Origin: Spirodela intermedia
Lineage: Eukaryota; Streptophyta; Magnoliopsida; Alismatales; Araceae
Direction: 5' to 3'
Assembly (NCBI GenBank): GCA_902729315.2
Contig: LR746281.1
Coordinates: forward strand, 3,160,501 to 3,224,500
Length of the DNA stretch: 64,000 nucleotides
The position numbers were made by a program, and so were the translations under genes. The notes below the pieces were generated by a model that was not told the DNA's origin, did not search any database, and saw only the letters and a list, made by a program, of their open reading frames with translations. The first letter of the stretch is position 1. Each line of letters begins with the position of its first letter. Of the stretch, positions 35,001-47,200 are shown one piece after another.

Positions 35001-37614
35001 CCCTCCTTCCTGATCCGCCCATCTTTATATCTTCTCCTTTCCCTCCTGCCATAACTGCTCTTGCCATAACCGCTCTTTGCCATAACCGCTCTTTGCCATA
35101 ACTGTTCCTTGTCATATTGTTCCTTGGCATAACTGTGCCTTCTCTTAATCATGCTAACCGTTATTGACTTATTGGGCTTTGGGCCTTATTCCTTCTAGCA
35201 CATGTGCGTGGAGCCTTATCGTATTATCACTTGAAAAGGAAAAGAACGCAATAGTTTTTTCTAAGTTTTCAGTTATGAAAAATATTTCCCATATTTGGGG
35301 TAAAAAATCTGATAAGCTTTCAAAGTTGCTAATTTGGGATTTTTTTTTTATGCACCTTGGTTTCCTTTGATGTCCCTTAATTTGAATTCTTCCAATTCCT
35401 GTATGGAACTTTTCTCAAGTCAATGGTTTTTGAACTTGGAGAAAAATTTATTTCTATGAGCATTACCATATCCTCAGTTGATGGAGGACTCTAAAATATC
35501 ATTTTTCAGGGAAAATAGAGCAATCAACACGGGATGAATGCCGTGAAGTTTATGCGATTTGGATAAAAAATGTACGGTTACCTGTCTTATGATTATTTTA
35601 GTATAATTTCATGTTGGTGGTCCAAATACATCACTTACCTGGGAATATGGAATTCATTTTAGGCGCGTGAACTGGTGAAGCAAAGACTGTTAGAAAAAGA
35701 TCAAGGTTTGACGTGTAAATCACCCTTTCAATGTTTCTTCACTAAGTTATTGAAGAATTGTTGACGGTAATAACTTATTGGACTCATTTTCTCATCTGTG
35801 ATATTGTTCTGTATTGTCAGGTGTCCTTGCTTGTGCCACAGGCACTAGTGACGACGGTGATCTTGTCAGGGATAGTTTATCAAAGCATGAACACTATTCA
35901 AGTCGTTTACATGTTACTGAATCTTCCAAAAGGATGCCAATTTTGCTTTCTGATGTCAGGAGTCTTATATCACAAGTTTTTGGACCCATACAAGAGGCGC
36001 TTAGATTATCCACATCAGTCGTATCCATTTCAAAAGATTCTTGCACAGCGTTTGGCTTGCATCTGAAGAGACAATCAAACTTCCATCTGACTATGGTGGT
36101 AGCATTTGTTGCCGTCACTTTCTTAATGCAGGTGACTAAAAATTTTATTTGGGGCTGACATGAGAAATGAATCAGGGGATTGGTTGCATTTGTTTGTCCT
36201 ATTCACTATTTTTCATTCAGTGACAAAATGAGTTATGATGCTAGCAACTAGGCGGTAGCACAATAGACCTATGCCCAAATATGTTCCATTTTTACTCTGC
36301 AGGATCACATGAAATTTGCATTTTGAATTGTTTGATGTATAAAATATTAAATACATTAGGAGGATGATCACCTTCAGGATTTTCGTTTTCTTTCTCTGAA
36401 GAAGTACTGTTCTTTGTCAATTTAAAAGATCGCATATCAATTAATCATTCATTTATTCGTTTAGAAGACATCCATCGATTTCTATGTAGATCTTACTACC
36501 ATATCTTTCAGACAACTTTTCTCTTGATCCAAGCGTACAATCCTTTACTCAAAAATAATATTCTATGCATCCTAATCCACATTCTCACTTTGCTGCCATT
36601 AACAATATTTCTCTTTTTGTTGCTTTCCCCCGGACCCTGTCTCCACTGATTGCATTAAAGTTCTGTAGGCCAGTGGCCCAGTTTGGAGGAACTTTAATGC
36701 TTCTTTGGAGAAGTTGACTATATGAAGAGAAGAGTCCGGGGCTTGGGGAAAATGCAATCAGTGGAGACAGGGTGTGACAGAAGGCACGAGGTTCAGTTCC
36801 GAATTTTTTTTAGGGGTTGGGTGGGTACCTATGGTGACTCAAAGAGTCCAGCCAAGTGTAATCCATTTTCCATTTGTATCATTTGAAATGACAGTAACAG
36901 TCAGATGTTCGTAAGGCGGAGTTGCACGACAGAAGGGTGCTCACTTGTAGTCTTAGAAGTTTTTATCATCCAAAATTGGCTAACCACGAATAGCAGCTTA
37001 GGGTAGAAAACCTGTCCTAAATTGAGGTTATCTGTTGAAAAGATGTTAACATTCATCAAGTATCGGCTTTAGAAATCAAGTTATAATTAATTCAGTATCT
37101 CTAAAACATAAACAAAAGAAGTAGAAGGAGCGCAAAAGCTTTCCTGTCCTGGGTTTTTTTTTCCTTCTTCTTTTTTCATCATGTCTTCACTTATTATTTA
37201 GCAGATGTTTAAACTGAACGTATACAGCCTATATTTTTTAACGACTGCACAATGTTGGACGTATGATTCTTTCAGGGGGTTTAATTTTTCTCGCAAGCTG
37301 TTCATCTTGCAATTCATCTGTTTACCCAATTCATTATGTGAATCATTAACACTTGATTCATCTCCATTCATTGGTTTCAGCTGGCTTGCATCATCATGCT
37401 TACCAAAGCTCCAAGAATTCATGTGATTTCCCAAGGAAACTATATAAATAGCCTTGGTGGTGAGCGATCAGAAGTCATAAATTGGCTGGAGGAAAGGGTG
37501 CTTAATCTTAATCGAGAGATGCAAATGATGGAGAACCGATTGGAGAGGATGCAACATGAGTACCTGTTCTTGAGGAAACATCTGCAGGATCTTCACACGC
37601 TTAGAACTGAATAA
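26056..37614 (+). CDS. VAD1: VAD1-like GRAM-VASt domain protein
   Basis: I resolve 18 exons: 26056-26163, 26284-26346, 28823-28873, 29013-29078, 30177-30272, 30411-30512, 31551-31648, 31767-31876, 32097-32137, 32218-32305, 32386-32472, 32580-32634, 34232-34298, 34615-34711, 35510-35571, 35663-35705, 35821-36131, 37381-37614. Phases close throughout, giving 592 residues, near the length of Arabidopsis VAD1. The GRAM domain (about residues 43-155) includes RSEEYRLLFRLP, IQDFNCAVHENFLIQGHMYL, FYANIFGFETK and TAGIFPNAIEI. The VASt domain (about 232-410) includes FPITIEEFFHHFFSNDA, GPKSGSCQERQNFRAYRN and LRLYINVAFSRKLLWKG. A single hydrophobic segment spans the exon 17/18 junction (TMVVAFVAVTFLMQLACIIM), followed by a coiled coil (EVINWLEERVLNLNREMQ). 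VASt domains bind or transfer sterols at membrane contact sites; VAD1 restrains cell death around vascular tissue and defence. Exon 2 could instead begin at 26290, and exon 8 uses the weaker acceptor TATTAG because the nearer TTTCAG breaks the frame. Confidence 0.93.
34814..35202 (-). repeat. Solo-LTR-like insertion in VAD1-like intron 14
   Basis: The segment begins TGTGATAAGAA and ends TTCTAGCACA, so its ends are short inverted repeats of the TG...CA type. On the minus strand it has a TATA-like GATATAAAGATG, preceded by about six copies of a 14-16 base unit (GGTTATGGCAAAGAGC and variants, plus coordinates about 35046-35140). No clean target-site duplication is visible. Read as a diverged solo LTR of an unidentified retroelement inserted antisense to the host gene. 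Confidence 0.5.
36634..36773. repeat. MITE-like perfect inverted repeat in VAD1-like intron 17
   Basis: The 23 bases at 36634-36656 (starting ACCCTGTCTCCACTG) are the exact reverse complement of 36751-36773 (ending CAGTGGAGACAGGGT). A second exact inverted pair, GCATTAAAGTTC at 36652-36663 and GAACTTTAATGC at 36689-36700, lies inside and overlaps the left arm. The 140-bp unit could fold as a hairpin. It may be a small non-autonomous DNA transposon or a foldback element; no obvious target duplication is seen. Confidence 0.7.
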
Positions 37615-40600
37615 TTACTGCTTGTATAATAAATAGTTCATGGATCTGAGTTTCTTATCTTTTTGAGGCCCTTGGAATCGTGGAAAGTCAATGCTTGCTA
37701 GACTTTTGACGATAGTGGTTGTGACATATCTATTGTCCTTGGTGGTTGTAACTTTTTCTTTATTTTGTTGGGTTTGAAGAACATTCCATGATTACTGATC
37801 TAATGAATCAACATGATATCCATGATACTTGCAATCTTCTTACAGCTTCTCAGGGCACGTCTCAGTAAAGTTTACACTAAAAAATAAATATATCCTCTTC
37901 CTTTTCTGCAAAAGTAAAAGCTTTTCTTTTTTTCTGGTGATTACAAGCCCATCGGGTGATTTGTTTTATAATTTTATTTGATTTCTCTTTTTTGACGCTT
38001 CTCCTCTGTTAAATGCCCATTTTATATTTATCTGTGTAAACTCAATGCATGTGTAGTGCTGAAGTATCCTGCTGAAGCTGCTGCACTAAGAGACCTGAAG
38101 GAAGATTCCTCTGTACATGAAAGCAGAGGAAAAGTTGAAATGTCAGAGACATGGCGCATCAGATAAGTTGAAAAACAATTCCACTACCCTGTTTATTCTT
38201 GCATTGTTTGCCTATAGTTTCTGGCAAGAACTGTGATCTCCCTGTTATTATTTCAAAGTTGAATAATTGAGTTACAGGTCAACGATTATCATATTCCGGC
38301 AAAAAAAATGTACAATTTGCAGCATAGGTCGTATACAGAGACTTCATCTGATTGGGGCCAATCAATCTATTGATCCTACTAAACTGCTGCTATCTGAGTT
38401 GGTCTCTGAACCTACCCACACTCAGCACTTGTTTGAGGGAAAGCAATGTGAAAATGATGGATATGGAATTTGATGATTCATAGGATTGACCCAATGGATG
38501 GACGAGGCGTTAATGACTTCATTGAAACAATTTCTAGCTGATTCAAACTGTTTCAGCAGCAGACATGAGCATGAATTCTCTATGGTTTCCAACAGTAAGT
38601 ATATTCCTCTAAAATCTTACCATGTTAGTATTCCGATAAATGATGGTCTCAGGAGGTCTAGTGAGAGGCCCAGCCATGAAATTCTGATGGTATCTTGGTA
38701 ATGCTTAGGATATGCATTACGTGACTATCCAGTTGTTAAAATCTTCTCTATTTTTAACATTATGGTGGGCCTCTAGCCAATTGTCGTATCAGAAACAGCG
38801 TCATCAACTTCTTGTGGGCTGATTTATTATGTATGGAGAATTGAGGAAATAATAAGGAACTGTATTATTTCGATGAAAACCAGTACCCGGTGAAGGAATT
38901 AAAAAGCCACGGGCATTAGAAATTCGTTCTCAGTTTTCTATCCACACAATGGCATGCTCTTCTGACTACCAAACTATCATGTTGAATGGGCACCTGAAGG
39001 AAAACCAGTGTCGATCTTGATTGATTGAACAACTACCATCAAGTTTGTGAACGCCTGGTTTGTTCAAAATAGGTATATGGTCATTTCAACATTATGATAT
39101 GGATGCTATGGATGATATGGATGGAGGTAAACTAAAATGTGAATCAATGCGTTCGGTTCAAAGCTTGGAACAATGTGATGTAGTTGGGTGTGGCCCAACA
39201 GAGAAAAATTGACAGAATTTTTGGATTCTTAAGTTAAATCTGGCAGAAGTCTCCATGCGGTTTACATAATCTAGGAGGGAAAGAGCTGATGAATTGAGTG
39301 AGATGGTAAATGAATCAAGAAGATTATTGAAATCATAACTTCACTGCGAGATAATTACCATGAGCTATTTGAGGAATTAACGTATCCTAGTTTATCGAGT
39401 TTTGGACAAGGAAATACCACTCTAGGAGGAGAATAAATCTATTTTCAGGGAGAATTTACCAGTATATAATTTCCTTAATGAGATGTTGGGACGATTGTTA
39501 TTAGATATCTTAAGTCCATCATAGATCCGTCCACAAGCCCATTATCTTCTCCAACCTCAATGGTGAAATGGTTAAGCATGACTCAGCACTTGATTTTGAT
39601 TTTGATAGCTAATCTTGTGTGATTTGCATCAAGTTAATGATCCTTTTTTGAATTATAAGGTTAAGATCCCAGTCTTATCAAGTTTCACAGAGTAAATGTG
39701 ATTACTAAATTTCGTTGGGCGCTGACTTTATATGGAGGAACTTTTCTGGGCAAGTTGATGAAAAGAAGTTCTGAGATGGATACTAACGTGAATATTACTG
39801 CAAGTTCTTTTGTAAGATTTTACCCTATTCGGAATAGATTGTGCTTTGATACCTCTCATTAAATATCTAAGAAATTTATATAGATTGGGATAAAATCTTT
39901 TAGAATCCATTTGTTGGAGGAGAAAACCCTAGGTCGCTGTTAGTCAGAAAAATGAAATCTGCTGTTAAGGGTAAATTGGGTCTGGTATTTATACCAAACC
40001 CATAGAGATGGAGCATATTGGACCAGCCAGTTCTACAGTGAACTGGACCAAGCCAAACCGGTCTGAGGATAAAAATACGATTCGTTATACTCCAACACCA
40101 TTCGTTAAGTTGGCTTACCCGTCCCAAATGGACACTCAAACTAATGTGTTTAATAAGGGGGCCCATTGAGACACTATTTTTGAATTTTTTAAGATGAATC
40201 CCTAATTCATATATGTTTCCAAGAAAATTTAATCAAGGACTAGACTAAAAATTGAGCTCAAAATCGTCAATGTAACAAAGTAGCATTACATGCCATATAG
40301 TTATAAGATACTAGAATAATTGATTCTGATATATTCATTGTGAAGGGTATCCATGATGACATAGCTTTTTGTGCACCATGATATCATAGTGTTTCATAAT
40401 TTATCTTGTGAAAATGAAGATAAGACTTAACATACGTATCCACCAAATAAAGATAAAATTGCAAGGATAAGAAACTAAAGTAGTCACTCTTGAATAAAAA
40501 TCCTAGGGAATCTTGAGAGGATAGGACACCCACCAGAAAATAATAATACTCATGTGATTGTCCAAATAATAATGATGATGTGTGGAAATATTTGCAGGAT

Positions 40601-40655
40601 AACAATGAATAAGATAGAATCCCTAATAAAAAGGAGAGAATAAAAATTTTCTTAT
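37615..40655. other. Intergenic region after VAD1-like gene; possible LTR fragment
   Basis: No gene is supported. At about 39,900-40,170 the DNA is less AT-rich than its surroundings and, read on the minus strand, holds GGTATAAATACC near 39990, like the TATA region of a plant LTR. The rest is AT-rich with short ORFs lacking family resemblance. Confidence 0.4.
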
Positions 40656-40910
40656 TATAGAAGTTTTGAATTTGATCTGGTGTGTTGATAGGTAGCCACA
40701 ACACCCGTGCAGAGAAAAATCTATTCTTATTTGATAAAAGAAAAACTCACATACAAAGCAAGATAGAACTGCAAGAAGTGTAAGGTATACAAGGTTTGAT
40801 CTGGTTTGGTATTTATATTAGTCCTCTAGAAGATTTTAGCCACACACAAACATAGAACTACAAGAAGTGTAAGGTATACAAGATAGTGTACTAGGCACAT
40901 CTCGACAACA
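40656..40910 (-). repeat. 3' LTR of copia element 1, internally duplicated
   Basis: It aligns with 44551-44772: both share GCAGAGAGAAAAATCTATTC, ATTTGATAAAAGAAAAA, TTTGGTATTTATAT and GGCACATC, and end in CAACA. This copy is longer because a segment ending AAGAAGTGTAAGGTATACAAG occurs twice (ending near 40791 and 40882), with GTTTGATCTGG/TTTGATCTGG also repeated. On the minus strand it starts TGTTGTCGAGATG. Confidence 0.8.
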
Positions 40911-40919
40911 CTCCTATAA

Positions 40920-43100
40920 TTGTATGCTTGAGATGCCTTTAGTAAGCATATCAACTAGTTAGTTATTTATTGAGATGTATGGCATACAAATCAAATTTGC
41001 CTCAAGCTTATCTTTGATAAAATGATGATCAACCTTCACATGTTTGGTATGATCATGCTGTATCAGATTATGCACAAGATTAATTGTTGATTTATTGTCA
41101 CCATAAATCCTCATAGGATCAGTAAAAAATATTTTAGTTCATCAAGTAAATTCTTCATCTAGAGTAACTCACAAACACCTTGGGCAAGTGTCTCCAATTC
41201 AACTTCAATACTTAAATGAGCAATCACATTTTATTTTTAATTTATTTAAGTAATAAAGTTATCTCCAATAAATGTGAGATGTCTAGAAGTTGATCTTCGA
41301 TGAATCATTGATTCTATATAATTAGTGTCTATAAAGATTCCAACTTCTACCTTCCCACTTCGTTTAAAGAGAACTCATGTACCATGTATGTCTTTCAAGT
41401 AATGCAACACTAGATAGGTTGCATGTAAACGAGATTCTTTTGGTTGATACATAAATTGATTTAATGTACTTATTGCATATGAGATATCTGGTCAAGAGTG
41501 TGTTAGATAAAGTAGTTGACCAATGAGATGTTTGTGGTTTGGATCGATAAGTGTATTGGCTGATTTACACACAAATTTCACTATTTGTATCAAAAAATCT
41601 GTTAGGCACTTATGTTGAGAAATGAAACACCTCTAGAAAAGTGGGCCACTTCGATTCTTAAAAAATATTTGAGTCATCATAATGTCTTGATATCAAATTA
41701 TTTTACCAAACAATGGCTCAAGTTATGTGTTTGCACTTCATCATTTCCTATAATGATACTCCCCCCTAAAGAGGTGTCAAAGAATAAGATATGGTCACCA
41801 TTTCTATGACAATAGTTCATTTTTTTCATAGTAGCTGTAAAACATCCAAACCATGTTTGGGGTGATTGTTTTAGCTCATAAAGAGACTTCTTTAAGTTGA
41901 AAAAAATATTCAATGAAAGCTGACCTTCATATCCTGGTGGAAGAGTTATAAACTTATTTAACTATATCACCATGTAAGAAAGTATTTTTAACATCATACT
42001 ATTGAATGTCCTAACTAAAAATTACTATAAAGATAATAAAAATATAATGGTATTCATTTTTTTCACATGTGCAGTAATTTGTTGATAATCAATTCCATAT
42101 ACTTGTGTATAACCTTTAGCCACTAGCCTAGCTTTATATCTTTCAATCAAATGATCTGATTTAAATTTCGCCATATACACCAATTTGCAACTAACCATCT
42201 TTTTATCTTCTAGTAATTCCATTAGATCCCAAGTCTATTTTTTTTCTAGAGCTTTGATTTCATCATCTGTAGCTTCTTTTCAGTATTTATTAAATAGAGC
42301 CTCGAAGATATTTTTGGAATTGTAGTAGTGTCTAAGGAGATAAGAAAGGATTGATACGGTGGAAAGAGTTTGTGGTAGGATAAAAAATTAGTTGTTGGGT
42401 ACAAAGGTTTTTTGATGCACTTCCCATATTAGTTTTCTTAAGGAAATAGAAGTGAACTGTAATTTGAAATGTCTCGATCATCAGATGGAGTAGATGTGAA
42501 ATTATGGATATTTTTCAGGCTAAATTAGAATCTTAGTTTTTTGTTGAATCTTGATTTTCCCCTCTCCTAGAGTAGACCTTGTGAAATCTGAGTTTTTTAA
42601 GAAGTGGATCTAGAATCGAACAAGATTTTCAGGGACTGAAATGAGAATAAATAATTTATTTGAGGATGATGGAATTGAATGATCTACATTGTGATCAATA
42701 TGATCCGTAAAAAGTAAACTTTGATCATGGGATGAAGAGTTTTAAAAATAAGGTTCTGACACATGGAATGTAATGTCCATTGATGTAAAGAATCTTTAGT
42801 AAAGGGATGGTAACATTTGTACCCTTTTTTATTATTAGCATATCTAAGGAATATGTATTTAAGTGATTATGGTTCTAGTCTTCCTTTGCTCTAATTGTGA
42901 TTCTGAACAAATAAAATGTAACTAAAAGTTTTAGGTACTAACATAGTTTTAATTTTATGACGTGGACAGTGGACTACTAATAAGTCTATAGGGTTGTGGA
43001 AGCCTAAGGTTCTAGAGGGCAATCAGTTGATGAGATATGTATTTGTTAGGACAGTCTCAACAAATAATTTTTTGACACATGATTCTAAAACAAAATTAAT
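40920..43100 (-). pseudogene. Copia pol remains: integrase end, reverse transcriptase, RNase H
   Basis: In minus-strand order, the integrase C-terminal region gives TLGFHNPIDL, then LKYIFLRYANNKKGYKCYHP and HQWTLHSM. Reverse transcriptase gives ERYKARLVAKGYTQVYGIDY, the LPPGYE motif near 41925-41945 and KKSLYELKQSPQTWF. RNase H gives ELETLAQGVCELL, GDNKSTINLVHN and HVKVDHHFIKDKLEANLI, followed by LVDMLTKGI. These are the standard conserved blocks of plant copia polyproteins. Frames shift repeatedly and stop codons occur, so no functional polyprotein is made. Confidence 0.85.
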
Positions 43101-43996
43101 CAAGTTCTAAAATATGTTGATTTTTCCTTTTGGTCAACCTATTTTGTTGTAGAGTATATACACAAGAGGATTCGTGCATGATACCTTCTAATTAGAAATA
43201 TGAATTTAGACTTTGGCTAAAGTATTCTTTAGCATTATCAGATTTGAATTTTTTATACTAGTGGCAAATTTTTTCTAAAATTTCACATACATCATACTTC
43301 TATTTTAGAAAAAATATGCACATACATTGTGTACAGTCTTTATAAAAGTGACAAACCACTTATTTCCATGAATGTCATTAATAGGAAAAACCACTTATTT
43401 CCATGTAATAATGAATGTTGTGTCACCATTGACTTGAACTTTTTCAATTTAGTTCAAAGTTCTATCTAATCCATCTGAAATGAACAAGAATGTTAGATTT
43501 TTGAGAGATTTGACAGCTGATTGGTTGGTAATTCTATTGCTAGATGTGCTTGACTTTCATGTTTTTGAGTGAAGAAACTTTTAGGTCTACCATGCAGTTT
43601 ATAACACCTATATCTAGTGTGATGAGATTTTCTATAGTATGTATACCATAGGTTATCTCAAAAATTATATTTTTGGTTTTTCTCTTGACCAAGTTGAGGA
43701 TGTCGAGGTTGATCTATGGCTTTCTTCATATTTTCACCTTGTTTAATCATGCATGTAACGTTACCAATTTTTAGACACTAATAACATTAATTTCTAATGA
43801 CTTTTCTCATTCAAAATGATTGAAATAACCTGATGTAAATCAAATTTTCTCTCATGGCTCAGGCTTTGTTGTTTGACATGATTAAAAATAGAGTTAAGTC
43901 ATGTAAAAGATTTAAAGACTTATTCTCTATAAAATTTGATAGAACAGTAATCTCTATAGGTTGTTCTATGTCAAAACTAAGGTAATAATCAAGTTA

Positions 43997-44188
43997 CTAC
44001 CATAAACCTTTCAATTCACAAATGTATTCTATCATATATTTATTTCCTTGTATTGTAGACACGAAATTTGTCTCTAATTTATATATATGAGCATCATTAT
44101 TCTCATGTGAGAATTTTAAGTGATTTTTTTCCCAAAAAATCTTATCTACAATCAAGAAGAAAAAATCTCGACAAATTTGAGGAATCAT
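43997..44188 (-). pseudogene. Copia gag fragment
   Basis: A 63-codon ORF between the 5' LTR and the integrase remains, lying where a copia gag should be. It has IFWEKNHLKFSHENNDAHIY and LETNFVSTIQGNKYMIEYI, resembling the UBN2/retrotran_gag segment of plant copia elements. Assignment rests mainly on position. Confidence 0.5.
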
Positions 44189-44550
44189 TGTTCTAGGTCC
44201 AAGTTTTGATTAATGCATCTTGTTCTCTCCATCTACATTATTCATGGGACTAGGGATCTAATTTCTCCTCTATCAGATGATGAGGCATCATAGGGAGTTC
44301 TATTAGTAATCATGGAACACTAGGACCAAGATTAGAATCTCTCGAGGAAGGAGGATTTGCCATAGATGATGGAGTAATGTCTCCCACATTTTCCATTTCA
44401 AGAAAACAATGAGATTCACAAAATTTGGTATTTTGTCAACATATCTCAATGGAGATGAAGAAAAATGGTAGAAGAATCATAATTGTTGGAGAATAGATCA
44501 GTGTGGAAGGAAGAAATAGAGTGATTGCATATGGGTTTGCTTTGATACCG

Positions 44551-44772
44551 TGTAGGAGATTTGGATATGATATGGTACATTGATAGGTAACCACAATGCT
44601 TGCAGAGAGAAAAATCTATTCATATTTGATAAAAGAAAAATTCACATATAAAGGAAATGAGATTTGGTATTTATATCAAACCCCTATAAGGTTCTAGACA
44701 CATAGACACATACATATAACTATAAGAAACATAAGGTATATGAGGTAGTGTATGAGGCACATCCTAACAACA
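44551..44772 (-). repeat. 5' LTR of copia element 1
   Basis: On the minus strand it starts TGTTGTTAGGATGTGCC and ends CTCCTACA, then a GGTATCAAAGC primer-binding site follows. A TATA-like TTGATATAAATACC lies in the middle on the minus strand. It is clearly diverged from its partner LTR, so the insertion is old. Confidence 0.8.
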
Positions 44773-44789
44773 CTTACATATCATAATAA

Positions 44790-44970
44790 TTGATATATGC
44801 AAATATATAGGCTATTGTTAGAGAAAAATATAATAATTAACAAACTAAATTAGGACGCTACTTAAAGCTTATAATCTTTTGATTTAAGCAATCATAATAA
44901 AACTTTCCTAATTATATACATGTTTATTTTATTCATAGTACTATATTTATAATAATTGTACAACTCAACA
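44790..44970 (-). repeat. LTR copy A of element 2
   Basis: On the minus strand, directly after the polypurine tract, it starts TGTTGAGTTGTACAATTATT. It shares ATAATTAGGAAAGTTTTATT, ATGATTGCTTAAATCAA, AGCTTTAAGTAGC and TCCTAATTTAGTTTG with the copies at 46247 and 47065. The outer end is approximate. Confidence 0.7.
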
Positions 44971-46246
44971 CCCCCCCTCAAGCTAGAGACTAGATGTCTT
45001 CCATTTCCAATCCTTTTATTCAAATATCTGTCAATTGATTGTCTAAAAGGCGCATAACATGTTCACATCAGTCTCTATTCTAACGTTTCTATTATGAATG
45101 TTTGTAAATCTCAGCATGATTTGTCTTGTCATGTTGTACAAGAGTATGATCAATTTTTATTGTTAGTTTCCTGTCACAATAATGTTCAACAAGTCTTTCC
45201 CACTGGATTCTCAAATCAAAGATGATCTTAAACCACAATATTTCAAACACAATTTGTGTCATTGTCCTAAACTCTAATTCAACAGTCAACCTTGCTACTA
45301 AATTATGTTTACTCCATGTTACCAAATTAGTACAAAGAAACATACAATGATGAGTTGTTGATCTTGTATCCACTAGTGATCCTACAAAGTCTATGTTTTT
45401 GTAATTTTATTTATTTTGAATAGAACTCTCTTTCAAGCATTCCTTTTCAAGTATTGTTACATCTAGTAGGTAGGTAATAATTGTGTCTCTGTTGGATCAT
45501 TAACGAATTACCTACTCATGCTTATTCAATATGCTGTTTATCTGATAATGTGCAAAATAGATAAGTTTTCCTACTATCTTGGCTTCTCCAAATTCTTGGT
45601 TTGACTTGATTAAATTAATTGCAGGTTTTCTAGAAAGTTGTCTTATTTCTGTCAAGAGGTCCATTATATGCTTTTGTTTTTTAAAATGAAGATCCCTTTC
45701 CTTAGTAAGAAATTTTAATTCCAAAGAAATACTTCAATATCTCAAGTTTTTTCCCCTCAACTTCTCCAGTCAAGTAGTATTTCAAGTCTTATTTTTCTTT
45801 CTCGTTATTTTTTATGAAAATGATATTAACCAATATGTACTAAAATAGCTATCACTCCCTCTGGTTGTGGAATACTAGATAAAAGAGTATGATCTCCTTA
45901 GCTCTATTTTTGTATCTTGTGGGGTTTATCAATCTAACAAATCTTCCAAACCGGGCTATAGGAAATTGCTGGAGCCCATATATAGCTTTTCTCCATCTAT
46001 ATACCTTGTTAGTGTTTTCTTCTGTAAAGTCAGGTGGAATGCATAAAGTGTGTGTGAAATATCGTGGCTTAAGATCATCTTTGATGATTTGAAAATCAAG
46101 TGGAGAGGAGCTATGTACATTGATCATAGAAGCATTAAAAGGAGAACTGACATACATATCTTATGTGCCTTTGGGACAATCAATTGGTAGATATTTTAAC
46201 AAAGGAATTGAAAATGAAAGACATATAGTCTTCAAGTTGAGGGGGG

Positions 46247-46440
46247 TGTCAAGTTGCACAATTGTTATAGTCATAGTACTAGGAACAAAACTAGAATCTA
46301 TATAATTAGGAAAGTTTTATTATGATTCCTTAAATCAAGGGATTGACAGCTTTAGATAGCTTCCTAGCTTATTTTATCAGTTCCTAATTTTTTTCTCCTA
46401 TATTATCATATATCTTTACACATTAATTATTTTAATACAT
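46247..46440 (+). repeat. LTR copy B in opposite orientation, after polypurine tract
   Basis: On the plus strand GTTGAGGGGGG (46236-46246) is followed by TGTCAAGTTGCACAATTG. The segment matches copy A through ATAATTAGGAAAGTTTTATT and ATGATTCCTTAAATCAA. Just upstream (about 46165-46235) the plus strand encodes the typical end of copia RNase H (TNQLVDILTKELKMKD). The right boundary is approximate. Confidence 0.7.
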
Positions 46441-47064
46441 TATCCTCTCTTTTTCCTCTTGGGCTCCATTTTAGAGAGTAGGGCTGATCCTTCTAAAGCC
46501 AAAGGTTTGAGCATCACAAACCTTGCGACTTTCTTCTACTTGAGTTAGAGAAATTGTCTCTTCTAATGAGGGTGTCTCAACAAGTACATCAACTTACACT
46601 TGATTAAATTCGGGGTTGAGTCAAGCCAGAAAATCGTAAACTTGGTCCTTTTAGTAAAACTATTTAGTGTTGTATCATCATCTTACCATTTCATCTTGAA
46701 TGTTAGATAATGATCAAATTTTCATTGTAGATTTTTTAATAAATTGGTGTACTCTACCACAACTTTGCTTGCATGTTTTGTTGCAGTAGTTTTCACCCCT
46801 CTCATATACTTGGTGTTACATCATGAGCTTTTGAATAAGTTCAGCTACTGAAGTCCCCAAATCTCCTTTGGAGTTGTCAAAAATATTTATGTGTCCATGA
46901 CCACAAGATCCACTAAATCCTACAGTCATGACATAATCATGGAATCTGCTTCATCCCATACTTCACACTTTACATCCTCCTTTCTTTGTCCTACCTAAAG
47001 ATGGGAGTCTCCCTTCAGCCACCAAATTCATTCACACAAACTAAGACCATTTGAGATTGTTCTT

Positions 47065-47200
47065 CTTACTAAGTAATAAACTAAATTAGGAAACTTCCTA
47101 AAGGTGTAATTCTCTTGATTTAAGAGATCAGAATACAACTTTTCTAATTTTGTGCATGCTAATTCTGTTCTTAGAACCATGACTACAATGACCTTGTAAT
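47065..47200 (-). repeat. LTR copy C, partial
   Basis: On the minus strand it shares TTAGAAAAGTTGTATTCTGA, TCTTAAATCAAGAG, TTTAGGAAG and TTTCCTAATTTAGTTTA with copies A and B. No clear primer-binding site follows, so its role as the 5' LTR of element 2 is inferred from position. Confidence 0.6.

Larger units (their letters stand above)
40656..44772 (-). mobile_element. Decayed Ty1/copia LTR retrotransposon (element 1)
   Basis: The roughly 4.1-kb element is oriented on the minus strand and bounded by related terminal repeats at 44551-44772 (5' LTR) and about 40656-40910 (3' LTR). Just inside the 5' LTR the minus strand reads GGTATCAAAGC (44540-44550), matching the plant copia initiator-Met tRNA primer-binding site. 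Gene order is gag (43997-44188), integrase C-terminal part (about 42770-43090), reverse transcriptase (about 41690-42230) and RNase H (about 40920-41230). That is the copia order, with integrase before RT. Flanks CTTAT (40651-40655) and CTTAC (44773-44777) may be a mutated 5-bp target duplication. Frameshifts and stops interrupt all parts, so it is not autonomous. Confidence 0.85.
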
